DNA of 64,000 nt from Mesomycoplasma ovipneumoniae (GCF_038095975.1 NZ_CP146003.1:310001-374000); one strand, 5' to 3'. Positions 29,625 to 41,898 are shown, counted from the first letter of the stretch. Notes: generated by a model from the letters alone, not told the origin. A program made the numbers and translations.

Positions 29625-31256
29625 ATGAAAAAGCAAAATTTGATTTTATTTAATGTTTGAGGATCTTCAAAAGATAAACCATATAAATATGTTGGCTGAG
29701 CACAAGGTTATGGCAAAGGCCCAAAACGTTGATTTAGTTTAGGAAATGAGCGGAATTTGGAAAAAATTAATCCAAATGCTGTTCAAATTATCAAAGAAAA
29801 ATTGAAATTGTTTTCAAATTTAGATGACAAAGATAAAGTCAAGACTGTTTTACTTGATTCTATCAAAAATTCAACCATAATCGAAGGTTCGGTTTTTGTT
29901 GGTGGGGAATTAATTGAAAAATTTATTGAAAAGCACAATATTTTTGAATCACTTCCTAAAAGTAGACATAAAAATATGAAAGAAATTTTTAACTACTTAA
30001 TTTCAAAGCGGATAACTGATCCTGGCAGCATTATTAATGCTTTTGATAAAAAGGACGACTACTCAAATCAAATAAATACTTCCAAAAATAGCTTTTATAA
30101 GCTCTTAGATCTTGTTTTTGAGTCACAAAATCAACTTTTAGATAGTCTTAACAAAATGGTCATAAGTGAACTTGGAGAAAGGGGCAATGAATTTTATTTT
30201 GATTCATCAACAATCTATTTTGAGACTTTTGAAAGAAAAGATGCTAAATTCAAAGAAGATCAAATTGTCATTGCCTTAGCGTGTGATAAAAACGGCATTC
30301 CTTTTCATATTAAAGTTTTTAAAGGAAATACAGCCGATTCTAGTACATTAATCCCTTTTGTATTAGATGTTGAATCCAAATATAATATCAAAAATATGAC
30401 AATAATCGCTGATCGTGGCATGTCAACTGCGGCAAATATTCGATTTCTTGAATCAAGAAACTATAATTTCATTATTTCTTATCGTGCAAAGATAGGAACT
30501 CAAAAATTCAAAAATTATTTACTAGATCCAAGCGATTATGTTGATGTAAATGCGGATCTTAAGTATAAAAAAGAAGAATTTTATTCATCTTATAAGAATA
30601 AAAGGTACACCGAAAATATCAGAAGAAGAATTATTACTTACAGCACAAAAAGAGCGATAAAAGACAGCAAAGCTCGCGAAGAGCAAACCCAAAGTTTTAT
30701 TAAAAAACGAAATAAAGACGGTTTTATTGTGGTAAACAAATTGTTTGGTAGAAAACCTAAATATTTTAAGCAAATTTCAAACATGAAATTTGAATTAGAT
30801 CAAAGTAAATTTGATAAAGATAAACAATTTGATGGCTACTATGTTTATGAAACAAATATACTAAATTTGAATGTCTTAGACATAGTTGAAAAATATCAAA
30901 AACAGCCAAATATTGAAGCTAATTTTAGAAGTCTAAAAGGTTTATTGAATATTCGGCCTGTATTTTTAAGAATTGACGAGCATATTCTAGCTCACACTCT
31001 TTTGTGCTTTATCTCGCTAGTTATTTTAAAAACTATAATCTTTAAAATCAACAAACATATTAGTGATAACAAGTTATTTGAAAACAATCAATTAACTGAA
31101 ATTGGTTTAGTAACGATGTTGCAAAAATTAAGACAAAGGGTTGAATTTAACACTTTGGATCAGCAAATGATATTTAAAAATCGCGAAGGCGTTCCTAGTG
31201 ATCTGAATATTTGAAATAGGTATGATTTTTACTTTGATATCTTAATAAATCACTAA
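29625..31256 (+). CDS. IS1634-family DDE transposase
   Basis: 543 residues, intact. Catalytic residues by position: Asp193 (FYFDSSTIYFE), Asp263 (IIADRGMSTAAN) and Glu431 (QPNIEANFRSLKG). The last matches the IS4/IS1634 C-terminal pattern with the following FLRIDEHILAHTLLCF. The N-terminal 130 residues are the DNA-binding part. TGA-coded Trp early in the gene (WGSSK, WAQG) restricts its expression to code-4 hosts. Likely active. Confidence 0.92.
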
Positions 31257-31544
31257 TAAAAATTGTAATTAACTTTTGCCAAAAAAGTTAAAAAAGTGCC
31301 TTAAAACCAGATACTTTTTTAAAATTACCTTATCAAACTGGGAAACTCGGGATTAACTTTACCCGAGTTTCCCAGTTTAATGGTAAAAATTCACTTTTTA
31401 GTTAATATAAAAATGCAAAAAAATACCCGGATTTACGGGTTTTTTTGACACTAAAATCTTAATTTTTATTGTTCTAAAATCGACCTTTTGAAAAAAAAAA
31501 AAAAAAATGTTTGGTCTAAGAAAAAATTATGTTATAATAAACCT

Positions 31545-31807
31545 CACTTAAGAATAAATTAATAAATTTTGATATTGAATTAAGGGGGACTTAATATGTT
31601 TTTTGTCATAATAAAATAAGATAGTGCGAATTATCCATTATATTTTTAAATATGATGGAATGCCTTAAATTTAACCGTTTAGAAATCTATAAATTTAGGG
31701 CTTTTGGTTATTGTTCTTTCAAAACTTCATATGTTTTTTTAGGCTCGCTGCAAATAAAAACGAGTTTTCTTTTTGCATTGAGTTTAAATAGTAGTTGTAT
31801 TTTTTTA
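31545..31807 (+). ncRNA. candidate structured RNA, copy 5
   Basis: TATAAT at 31533-31538, AAGGGGGACTT and a micro-ORF here of seven codons (ATGTTTTTTGTCATAATAAA then TAA). Hairpin 2 is a full 12-bp stem including a T-G pair. The transcript heads toward the convergent fusA gene. Confidence 0.58.
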
Positions 31808-31994
31808 TGATTTTGTTAGTGTTTTAACTAAAAAAATAGTTTAAAAATTCATAATTTGGCTTTTTTAGTTAGAATTTTAACTTTTTTAGATTGCTTTATT
31901 TTATTAATAAGTAGATTTTGCATTCATGAGTGTTAGATTTAAAATTCGTGTTTTTGCTTTGATAGTTATTTATCCTGATTTTGCCAAAAAAATT

Positions 31995-32023
31995 AAAAAG
32001 GTGCCCAGTTTTGGCACCTTTTT
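31995..32023 (-). terminator. element-borne terminator used by fusA
   Basis: AAAAAGGTGCC / GGCACCTTTTT hairpin inside the element's right end, read from the fusA side 40 bases after its stop. Confidence 0.65.
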
Positions 32024-32062
32024 AAGATTATCTTATCAAACAGGGAAAATCGGGAATAACTT

Positions 32063-34147
32063 TTAGTCGTCAGATTTGATTGCCCGTTGTTTAACAATTA
32101 CATCAGAAATATTTTTTGGAACAACTTCATAGTGATCAAATTGCATTTGGTAAGTTCCACGCCCTGATGTCATTGAACGTAATTGGGTTGAATATCCAAA
32201 CATTTCTGCTAATGGAACATGTCCACGAATAACATTTGCTCCATCAGATCTAGTTTCTTGTTCACGAACAAGTCCACGACGACGTGATAAGTCACCCATA
32301 ACGTCTCCAGCATATTCAGCAGGGGCAAAAACAGAAACGTCCATAATTGGCTCAAGTAAAACAGTTCCAACGGCATCACGAGCACGTGAAAGCGCTTTCG
32401 AAGCGGCAATTTTGAAGGCCATTTCTGAAGAGTCAACTTCGTGGAAAGAACCGTCAAATAAAGTTGCTCTTACATTAATTAAAGGATATCCGGCCAAAAT
32501 TCCGGCTTGCATTTTTTCTTCAAGACCTTTTTGAATTGATTTTATATACTCTTTTGGAATTTTTCCACCGACAATTTTATCAATAAAATCAAAGCCTTCT
32601 TCTGGATTAGGTTCAAATTTAATTCAAACATGACCATATTGTCCACGTCCACCTGATTGTTTGATGTATTTTCCTTCAACTTCAGCGGATTTTGTAATTG
32701 TTTCACGGTAAGAAACTTGTGGTTTTCCAACGCGCGCTTGCACGTTAAATTCACGTTTTAGCCGGTCAACAATAATATCAAGGTGTAATTCTCCCATTCC
32801 GGCAATAATTGTCTGTCCAGTTTCAGTGTCGGTTCAAGTTTTGAAAGTTGGATCTTCGTTTGCAAGTTTTTGGAGGGCATTAGCTAGTTTTTCAACTTCA
32901 GCTTTTGAAAATGGTTCAAGTGACTGGGAAATAACAGGTTCGGGAAAACTCATTTTTTCAAGCACAAAAGTTTTTGACTTTTCAGAAATTAGTGTATCAC
33001 CTGTTGTTGTGTCTTTGAGACCAACAAAAGCACCAATATCACCAGTGCGAACTTCGTTGATTTCTTCACGTGAATTAGCATGCATTGCTAAAATACGGCC
33101 AACACGTTCTTTTTTACCTTTAGTTGAGTTAATTATGTAAGTTCCTTTTGTAAGGCTTCCTGAATAAACACGGAAGAAAGTTAGTGAACCAACAAAAGGG
33201 TCGTTCATAATTTTGAAAGCTAAGGCAGAAAATTCTTCACCGTCATCAGCCTGAATTGTAATTTCTTGATCATCGCGAAAAGCTTTAACTGGCGGAACAT
33301 CAAGTGGCGAAGGTAAATAATCAATAACAGCATCGATCATTTTCTTTACACCTTTGTTTTTAAAAGATGAACCACAAACAACCGGGAAAAAATTACCACT
33401 AATTGTTGCTTTACGAATTGCTGCTTTTAGTTGATCAACTGAAATTTCTTTTTCTTCAAGAAGATCATTAAATAAATTTTCATCATAGTCAGCAACTGCT
33501 TCGGCGAGTGCAAGGCGCATTAGTGCCGCTTTGTCTTGTAATTCGCTAGGAATTGGAATTTCGTATTCAACTTCTTCTTTTTGACCATCGTAGTTATAAG
33601 CTTTCATTTCAACAAGGTCAATAATTCCGCTAAAATCAGACTCAGCACCAATATTTAACTGAATTGCCACGGCATTACCGTTTAATTTAGTGCGCACAGA
33701 TTCAATTGAAGCCTCAAAATTAGCGCCAGCTTTATCCATTTTATTAACATAAACAACACGGGGAACGCCATAAGTTGTTGCTTGTCTTCAAACAGTTTCA
33801 GTTTGGGGCTCAACACCTGATTGGGCATCAAGAACAGCAACTGCTCCATCAAGAACACGTAGTGAACGTTCAACCTCAACAGTAAAATCAACGTGTCCTG
33901 GGGTGTCAATTATGTTAATTCTTTTACCTTTTCAAAAAGCAGTTGTTGCTGCAGAAGTTATGGTAATTCCACGCTCTTTTTCTTGTTCCATTCAGTCCAT
34001 TTGGCTAACTCCGTCATGAGTTTCACCAATTTTGTGAATTTTACCAGTGTGGAATAAAATTCTTTCGGTTGTTGTTGTTTTTCCGGCATCAATATGGGCC
34101 ATAATTCCGATATTACGGTAATCTTTTAGTTCAAATTTTCGTGACAT
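32063..34147 (-). CDS. fusA: elongation factor G
   Basis: 694-residue translational GTPase driving ribosomal translocation. G1 is [16 protein letters not shown] (near residue 20), G3 is [15 protein letters not shown], and G4 is NKMD. Domain IV has [10 protein letters not shown] and the C-terminal domain [11 protein letters not shown]. Last gene of the rpsL-rpsG-fusA operon, 12 bases after rpsG. A mobile element begins only a few bases past its stop. Confidence 0.97.
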
Positions 34148-34159
34148 ATTTCTAAATTC

Positions 34160-34630
<471 letters not shown>

Positions 34631-34679
34631 GTTTGTCTCCTTTTAAAAAATGTCGTATTTTATAGCTTTTTTCAGATTT

Positions 34680-35099
34680 TTACTTTGAAGTTTTAGGTTT
34701 TTTTGCTCCATATTTGGAACGACCTTGGGCTCTTTTTGCAACACCAGTTGTATCTTGAGTTCCACGGACAATGTGATAACGAATCCCTGGTAAGTCTTTA
34801 ACTTTTCCACCACGAATTAAAACAATTGAGTGTTCTTGTAAATTGTGGCCTTCACCGGGAATATAAGCATTAATTTCAATTCCATTTGAAAGTTTTACCC
34901 TTGCAAATTTACGTAATGCTGAGTTAGGTTTTTTAGGAGTCATAGTTGCAACTCTTGTGCAAACTCCACGTTTAAAGGGCGAGCTAATTTTGAGTTCTTT
35001 TTTGTGCAATGAATTATATAACATATTCAATGCAGGAACTTTTGACTTTCAAGTTTTCTTAACTCGGCACCCTTTTGCTAATTGAGAAATTGTTGGCAT
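34680..35099 (-). CDS. rpsL: 30S ribosomal protein S12
   Basis: 139 residues. Starts [19 protein letters not shown]. The decoding-site loops are [15 protein letters not shown] and the [18 protein letters not shown] segment, given here as [13 protein letters not shown]. The N-terminal extension before the core is normal for mollicutes. First gene of the str operon; a promoter and leader lie upstream. Confidence 0.97.
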
Positions 35100-35128
35100 T
35101 TTTTCCTTTAAATGAATGTTTTTTTCGG

Positions 35129-35191
35129 GTTATAACAACGGTATCAGTGTTATAAAAAAAATTTTTAAAATAAAATTTAAGTTAAATTATA
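35129..35191 (-). promoter_or_regulatory. str operon promoter and leader inverted repeat
   Basis: -10 TATAAT on the minus strand at 35186-35191. The leader then contains TTATAAC ... GTTATAA, a 7-bp inverted repeat around 35130-35155, which could be a regulatory hairpin. Regulation by S7 or S12 is speculative. Confidence 0.4.
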
Positions 35192-35225
35192 GATACATTT
35201 TAACATTTTTTAAAAATAATACAAA

Positions 35226-35606
35226 TTAATTTTCAATTTTTATGTTCCCTAACTGTTTTGCAATCTCATCAATGTTTGCATCTTGGGATAAAAGCTCATT
35301 TTTCTTTTCTTCATAGAAATTAATTTTTTCTGTTGCTTTTTTATAAACATTTTCAAAAACAAAAAAAGAAGAAAGTGAACTAACAAAACTAATAATTGCA
35401 TTAATAAAGGCAATTGCAACAAATAACTTAACCGCAGTTGGATTAGGATTTTTAGTAATTGCATACGCAGATAAAATACCATTAAAAGCTGACATTAAAA
35501 TTAAGGCAATACTAGCAAACAAAAAAATACCCTTAGAAACACGTGCTTTTGCCGTTAATTTTATAACATCAAGTTCAATTTTTGAAAGCAATTTTTCTTT
35601 ATTCAT
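35226..35606 (-). CDS. small two-helix membrane protein (DUF4231-like), third of cluster
   Basis: 126 residues from ATG 35606 (AAAGGAAC upstream), preferred over an in-frame start further upstream that lies inside the previous gene. Two transmembrane helices (about 30-50 and 65-90) lie between a charged N-terminus and a Glu/Lys-rich C-terminal helix. The shape matches DUF4231/SLATT-type small membrane proteins. Its ATG overlaps the stop of the preceding gene. Confidence 0.68.
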   Translation of the reverse strand: MNKEKLLSKIELDVIKLTAKARVSKGIFLFASIALILMSAFNGILSAYAITKNPNPTAVKLFVAIAFINAIISFVSSLSSFFVFENVYKKATEKINFYEEKKNELLSQDANIDEIAKQLGNIKIEN

Positions 35607-36135
35607 TAGTTTGTTCCTTTTTATCAATGTTAGTTTTTTGCTCTTTTTGTTTATTTTCAAGGGCTTTAAGAATTCCTAAAAATTTACAAATTGAATTAAA
35701 AAGTTCAATTTGTAAATTTTCTGAATTTGCATATTTTCCTGTTTTGGTTTCAAACAAAATTATTTCAATTTTTAAAAAGTCATTAATTTCCTGGTTGCGA
35801 ATTCAGCGTGGTTTTATTAGAAAAAGGGCAAAAAGACTGTTAATAATTGAGATTGAAAGGTTAATTCATAAGACAAAAATTGGTCATTGGTCAACTTTTG
35901 CGCCATTTTCGTCAGTTGAAATAAAAAAATTAGCAAAAGGTTCAAATTCACTTAATTTTGGCGAGGCTAATTTAAAAATACCCATTAAGGTCGAAAAAAA
36001 TCCAAAAAAAATACTAAAAATGGAAACCGTTCAAAATAAAATTTGAAAAATCCTTGCTTTTACAAGCGTTTTTCTGTATAAAAATTTAGCAAATTCATAA
36101 GAATCTGAATCAAGTCGGACATTTTTTATAACCAT
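35599..36135 (-). CDS. small two-helix membrane protein, second of cluster
   Basis: 178 residues, TGA as Trp at several places. N-terminal MVIKNVRLDSDSYEFAKFLY is followed by helix 1 (about 30-55), an outside loop, helix 2 (about 90-110) and a long charged C-terminus. Same layout as its neighbours. Overlaps both flanking genes by 8-10 bases, so the trio is one coupled operon. Confidence 0.65.
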
Positions 36136-36617
36136 TTTTTACCCCCAAAAACTATTTTTTTAAGTATTTTTATTTTTGAAACATCCTTTTTTTGAAAATA
36201 AAAATCAGAGATCGATTGATAGTCCTGTTCAAATTTTTCAAAACTATAATTTGGATCATTTTGAATTTGAAAATACAAATAACTTAGCTCTCTTTGGGCT
36301 TTTTTATATTCTTTAAACTTCATAACTTCACGAAAAACAGCAAGAAATAAATTAATAAAAAAAGTAAGACAAATAAAACTAGCCAAAACAATAGTTAATC
36401 CAAGGTCATTAAAAACTGATTTATTTTCAGATTCAATTAATTGATAACGATTAATTTCAGTTATTATTACCCAAATTGCTAAGGAAATTACTATAATATT
36501 TGAGAAAAAAGTTATTCATTTAACAGCATTAGCACCATAATAAGCAATTTTTTGATTTCTTTTTAGTCTAGCTTGTTTTGTTTGGATAAATTTTATAAGT
36601 TGTTCAACTGCTTCATT
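36126..36617 (-). CDS. small two-helix membrane protein, first of cluster
   Basis: 163 residues from ATG 36617. Two hydrophobic segments (about 37-55 and 75-97) and a charged C-terminus (FEQDYQSISDFYFQKKD). An out-of-frame ATG at 36627 would start MSKNEAVEQ, which flows naturally into LIKFIQTKQ if one A were removed near 36600. The present start may therefore follow a one-base change. -10 box TATAAT at 36674-36679. Confidence 0.6.
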
Positions 36618-36739
36618 TTTACTCATTTTATTCTCACTAACTTAATTGTTTTTATCAGTCACAAAAATTAATAATTATATCACTTATTCCATTTATATTT
36701 TGAAAAACGTGCCAAAAAGTTAAAAAATGACTAGAAATT

Positions 36740-36773
36740 AAACAAAGTTAGCATAAAAACGCTAACTTTGTTT
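36740..36773 (-). terminator. hairpin after permease copy 1 region
   Basis: AAACAAAGTTAGC / GCTAACTTTGTTT, repeated at 40091-40124 in the second copy of the locus. The T-tail is weak, so it may act as a repeat boundary as well. Confidence 0.5.
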
Positions 36774-36871
36774 ATTATGGTGCAATGTTAATTTTTGAGA
36801 CAAAATCACAAATTTTATTTGGCTACTGGCTAGTTAAATAAAAAGCTAAAATTTTCAATTAAATTAATTTA

Positions 36872-38500
36872 CTAATTTATTTTCAATTGCTTTATATTTT
36901 TTTCTTTTCTTATTTTTAAAAAATGGGTAGTGACTTTAAAAATAATAGTAGAAAATACAATATATAATAATGAGATTCAAATAAGATCTAAACTAATGCG
37001 ACCAACTATGTAATTTGCTGATCGACCGGCAAGAAAATCGCTAAAAAATGGCAATTTAATTGAAATAAAAAACAGTATAAAGCTAACAATAAGAATAAAT
37101 AATGATATAAAAATTCAATATAAATTTACTTTTTTACTTATATCAACGTCAAAACTTTGAATAGTTCCATTGTTTATTTTGAAATTTCTTAAAGTAAAAG
37201 CAAAAATAATAACAGTAGTTGAAAGTAAAATTACAATTACTGTAACTGATGCAATTATTAGATAAATATCATGAACGCTTCTATTAATTGGATAACCAAT
37301 TTCTGGTGCCAATTCAAATCCTTTTTCTTTGAGATTTGACAATAAATTTTGCTCGGTTTTATCATAAAAAACACTTAGTCTTAAAGGTTTGTTTTCATTT
37401 ATTGAATCAGCAAAAAGCTGAGCTACATTTTGGTTAAATTCTATTTTATTTGCTTCATCAGATTCAATGATTCCACTAATTTTAAAGGTAAAGGGATGAT
37501 CTCTGAAAAATAAAAAATTAATATTTTCTATTTTAAAAGTTATTTCATCACCTACATTTAAATTTAAATTGGAATTTTTACTTAAATGATTAATTAGACC
37601 TTGACTAACAAGAATTTCGTTTTTATTTTCAGTAAAACGACCTGCTTTAAGCTTTTTATCTTTTTTATCAAGATTAAAATTTTTATTAGAATCTAAATCA
37701 AAAAATGTAGAAACATTAGAATTAACAGCATTTTCAGCATTTGAAGTTTTTACATTATAATATACTAAATTTTTAAATAAAGATTTAAAAAACCCATTTT
37801 GATCTTTGTTTTGATTGAGAAATATTTTTGACTTATCAAAAATATTTTCAACTAAATTTTTATAGCTTTTATCGGATATTAAAATAAAATCATCACTATA
37901 TCTATTAGCAAATCCTACTGTTCCTACAATTTTAAATTTTTTAGTATAAATTAATTCATTTTCATTAGTTGAAGGATGTTTTATTCAATATTTATAATCA
38001 ATATAATCGCCAATTTTAACTTTTTTTAAATTAGCATAATCTTGTGAAACTATTATTTCATCATTATTTTCTAAAAATTTACCCTGAAAATTAGTATAGT
38101 TTTTCATATCATTTTTAAAAAAATCATTGATTTCAACTGGCAAAATTTTAGTTCATAAACCAGAACTAAATGAGTCTTTATTAGTAAAATCGCCAAATTC
38201 TAATTCTGATTCACCATTTGAAATATATTTAACAGATTTTAAGTTTTTTATCTCTGAAATTTCGTTATTTCGAAACTCTTTGCGATTTTTTTTAACAATA
38301 GTTATTCGTTGATTTTGCGAATTATAAATGGGTAAATCAAAATCTCTAACAGCTTCTCATAAAAATAAAAAAAGTAAAATTGAAAAAATTGAAAAAATTA
38401 TAAGGAAAAATGATAAAAATCAATTCTTTCGAAGATTAGTTTTTAAATATTTTGAAAAAATTAATGGACTTGTGAATTTTTTTTCTTTTGTTTCTTTCAT
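36872..38500 (-). CDS. FtsX-like ABC transporter permease, copy 1
   Basis: 542 residues. N-terminal helix at about 24-46, then a large extracytoplasmic domain with repeated DDEIIVSQDYA / KNEILVSQGL type modules (MacB-PCD-like), then three C-terminal helices (about 405-430, 465-490, 505-525) as in FtsX/MacB permeases. No ATP-binding partner is encoded nearby. It follows the cysteine peptidase gene by 25 bases. Closely related to the protein at 40221. Confidence 0.72.
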
Positions 38501-38525
38501 AAAAAAACACCTTAATTTATCTATA

Positions 38526-39890
38526 TTAATAAATGTCGTTATCTATAGTTAGAATACCATTTTTATCAATTACAAGTTCTTCTTCAAAAATTTCTGGATA
38601 TGAATAAAACTTACCATTCGCACTTAATAATTTTTGTTTAGGTGGATGATTTTTTATATAATCATCATCTATTTTAAATCCTCATCAATAACCCATTGAT
38701 CAAAAACTTCAAATATCTCATTTAGAAATAAGTAAATTAGAACAACCTGACCATCCAAAATTTACAAGATATTTTTCTGTATCTGGATCATATCCATATA
38801 AAACAATGTTGTGGCCAGTACTAAAATTAGCAAAAGATACCATAACTGGCATATTATTTTTAAACAAAAAAGTTTCAGGGTTGCTTGAATGCATAAAATT
38901 GGCAGAATAATCAGTTGTTATGTATTTTTTTATTTCCTTTCCTTTTAGAAATTTTTCTAATGTACTAGTAAAATAAGAAGCATACTTAACATGTTGATAT
39001 CGCCCATTGAGTTCAAACAATTGATATGGAAGTGAATTATATGTAGAAGTTCCATCATCAATATTTTTATTTTTATATTTATATTTATAATATTTATGTT
39101 CTGCAACGCCATTGCTTAAGTTATTAGAATAATTTTTTTTCATATCAAAAAATCTAGCAATTTCTTCATTGCTAAATATTCCAGATGCAATGAATGTTTC
39201 GGCATATTCTAACATCAAAGACATAGCAATATATTCACAAAGCCCAGGTTTCTTAGAATTGCCTTGATATTCTATATAACCAAGTTTTGAATATGAATCT
39301 TTTGCCTTAAATCATCAGGAATTACTAATACCGATATTAAAATAAAAAAGATTGCTAACTTTTCCAGCTGTTTTTTTTATTTCGCCAGGATTTGCGGTTC
39401 CACGTCTTGCACGAAATTTATAATTAAAATATTCTGCTTTTTTAGCCTTGTTTTTTTCTGTATTCAGTCTAGTTACACTTAAATATATATGTTTTTGATT
39501 CTTTATAAGTTCAACTATTTTTTCATCTAATTTCTGTTTAGAAACTAACCCAAAATAGTCGCCATCAACTTGATAATGTAATGAAAATCCGGGAATATAA
39601 ACGACATTATTTTTATCAAATAATTCCTTATCAAAACTAGAATTTGCAATTTCATTAGTTTCATAATTTTCAAGAGTTATTATTAAATAATGATTAGTAA
39701 ATTGTAAAAATAACAGTGGTTGATCGAAAATGTTTTTTAGAACTCTATGATATAAAAAATCCTGAGTTGTATTAGTTTTTTTAAATAATTCTGCTTTTGA
39801 TGCTTTAATAAAAAAATCTAATTGTTGTTGATTTAAAATAGTTTTATTTTGATCTGCTTTTATAACAATGTGTTCAAATAAGCCTATCAT
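38526..39890 (-). CDS. putative papain-like cysteine peptidase
   Basis: 454 residues without a signal peptide. The second half has a thiol-protease arrangement: Cys218 in KPGLCEYIAMSLM, His360 in STGHNIVLYGYD and Asn377 in YLVNFGWSGCSN. That order and the GHN...NFGWSG pattern match papain/staphopain-like (C1/C47/C39-type) enzymes. The N-terminal half is unassigned. Gene order peptidase then permease is duplicated at this locus, suggesting the two work together, for instance in processing and export or in immunity. That is inference. Confidence 0.7.
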
Positions 39891-40220
39891 TTTTAATTTT
39901 CCTATTTTGTAGTATTAAATTTTAAAAGAGCAATTAACAATTTAAAACAGATAGTATATAAATATATTTTTTTGGGAGTACTCACAATTTTGCGAGTCAA
40001 TTTTTTTTCGTTATTTTACAAAAAAAATTATACATCAAGTTTTTTATAAATCTAAAAAAACGTGCCAAAAGTTAAAAATGACTAGAAATTAAACAAAGTT
40101 AGCATAAAAACGCTAACTTTGTTTATTATTGTGCAATGTTAATGTTGAGACAAAATCCAAATTTTATTTGGCTACTAGCTAGTTAAATAAAAAGCTAAAA
40201 TTTTCAATTAAATTAATTTA
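39891..40220. other. gene-free spacer with duplicated promoter and hairpin
   Basis: Holds a TATACT -10 for the peptidase (39953-39958, minus), the AAACAAAGTTAGC hairpin (40091-40124) and sequence nearly identical to 36713-36870. No gene seen. Confidence 0.6.
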
Positions 40221-41870
40221 CTAATTTATTTTCAATTGCTTTATATTTTTTTCTTTTCTTATTTTTAAAAAATGAGTAGTGACTCTAAAAATAATAGTTG
40301 AAAATACAATATAGAATAATGAGATTCAAATAAGATCTAAACTAATGTGACCAACTATGTAATTTGCTGATCGACCAGCAAGAAAATCGCTAAAAAATGG
40401 CAATTTAATTGAAATAAAAAACAGTATAAAGCTAACAATAAGAATAAATAATGATATAAAAATTCAATATAAATTTACTTTTTTAAGGAATATTTTTTTG
40501 CTTGTATCAACATGAGAACTTTGAATAGTTCCATTGTTTATTTTGAAATTTCTTAAAGCAAAAACAAAAACAATAACAGTAGTTAAAAGTAAAATTAGAA
40601 TTACTGCACTTGTTGAAATTATTGGGTATATATCAGCGACGCCTCTATGAGCTACATAATCAATTTTTGGTGCCAATTCAAACCCTTTTTCTTCGAGTTT
40701 TGGCAATAAATTTGGCTCACTTTGATCATAAAAAACACTTAGTCTTAAAGGTTTATTTTCATTTATTGAATCAGAAAAAAGCTGAGCTACATTTTGGTTA
40801 AATTCTATTTTATTTGTTTCATCAGTTTCAAGAATTCCAGTAATTTTAAAAGTAAAGGGATTATCTCTGAAAAATAAGAAATTAATATTTTCTATTTTAA
40901 AAGTTATTTCATCACCTACATTTAAATTTAAATTGGAACTTTTACTTAAATGATTAATTAGGCCTTGACTAACAAGAATTTCGTTTTTATTTTCAGTAAA
41001 ACGACCTGTTTTAAGCTTTTTATCTTTTTTATCAAGATTAAAATTTTCATTAGGATATAAATCAGAAAATGTAGAAACTTTAGAATCAACAGCATTTTCT
41101 GTATTTGAAGTTTTTACACTATTGTATGCTAACTTTTTAACTAAAGATTCAAAAAACCAATTTTGACCTTGGTTTTGATTGAGAAATATTTTTGACTTAT
41201 CAAAAATATTTTCAAGTAAATTTTTATACGCATTATTAGACATTACAACAAGATAATCTTGATGATCATTATCAAATCCTACTGTTCCTACAACCTTAAA
41301 TTTTTTAGTATAAATTAATTCATTTTTATTAGTTGAGCGGTTTAATATTTGATATTTATAATCAATATAATTGCCAATTTTAACTTTTTTTAAATCAGCA
41401 TAATCTCGCGAAACTATTATTTCATCATCATTTTCTAAAAATTTACCATGAAAATTAGTATAGTTTTTCATATCATTTTTAAAAAAATCATTGATTTCAA
41501 CTGGCAAAATTTTAGTTGGTATAAAAGGTGGAGCGGTAGATGAGTCTTCATTCATAAAATCACCAAAATCTAATTCTGATTCACCATTTGAAATATATTT
41601 AACAGATTTTAAGTTTTTTATCTCTGAAATTTCGTTACTTCCAAACTCTTTTCCATTTTTTCTGACAATAGTTATTCGTTGATTTTGCGAATTATAAATG
41701 GGTAAATCAAAATTTTTATCAGCTTCTCATAAAAATAAAATAAGTAAAATTGAAAAAATTGAAAAAATTATAAGGAAAAATGATAAAAATCAATTCTTCC
41801 GAAGATTAGTTTTTAAATATTTTAAAAAAATTAATGAACTTGTAAATTTTTTTTCTTTTGTTTTTTTCAT
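40221..41870 (-). CDS. FtsX-like ABC transporter permease, copy 2
   Basis: 549 residues, paralogue of the protein at 36872 and near-identical over the first 55 and last 80 residues, with most change in the extracytoplasmic region (residues 90-260). N-terminal helix 24-46 and three C-terminal helices are kept. The faster change outside the membrane suggests diversifying contact with a substrate or host factor. Upstream lies only a relic of the peptidase gene. Confidence 0.72.
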
Positions 41871-41898
41871 CAAAAAACACCTTAATTTAACTTATTTT

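Larger units (their letters stand above)
29469..31351 (+). mobile_element. complete IS1634-family insertion sequence
   Basis: About 1.88 kb, bounded by CCCTGAGTTTCCAAGTTTGA and its inverted partner TATCAAACTGGGAAACTCGGG. It encodes one intact 543-residue transposase. The last 80 bases include hairpin AAAAAGTGCC/ACTTTTTT. The first 130 and last 70 bases match the non-coding elements listed in this window, identifying it as the probable source of transposase for them. Confidence 0.88.
31361..32054 (+). mobile_element. non-coding IS1634-derived element, copy 5
   Basis: Starts ACCCGAGTTTCCCAGTTTAATGG ten bases after the complete IS (shown as CCCGAGTTTCCCAGTTTAAT). It ends ATCTTATCAAACAGGGAAAATCGGG, core TCAAACAGGG. 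AATAACTTT lies left of the IS, ATTAACTTTA between the two, and AATAACTTTTA after this element, overlapping the fusA stop. Contains an ACCCGGATTTACGGGT hairpin, 17 A, promoter and RNA region, plus the longer tail. Confidence 0.7.

Noticed and set aside
35582..36046. Plus-strand 154-codon frame
   Set aside because: Lies opposite the second membrane protein of the cluster, which has overlapping coupled neighbours and proper starts.
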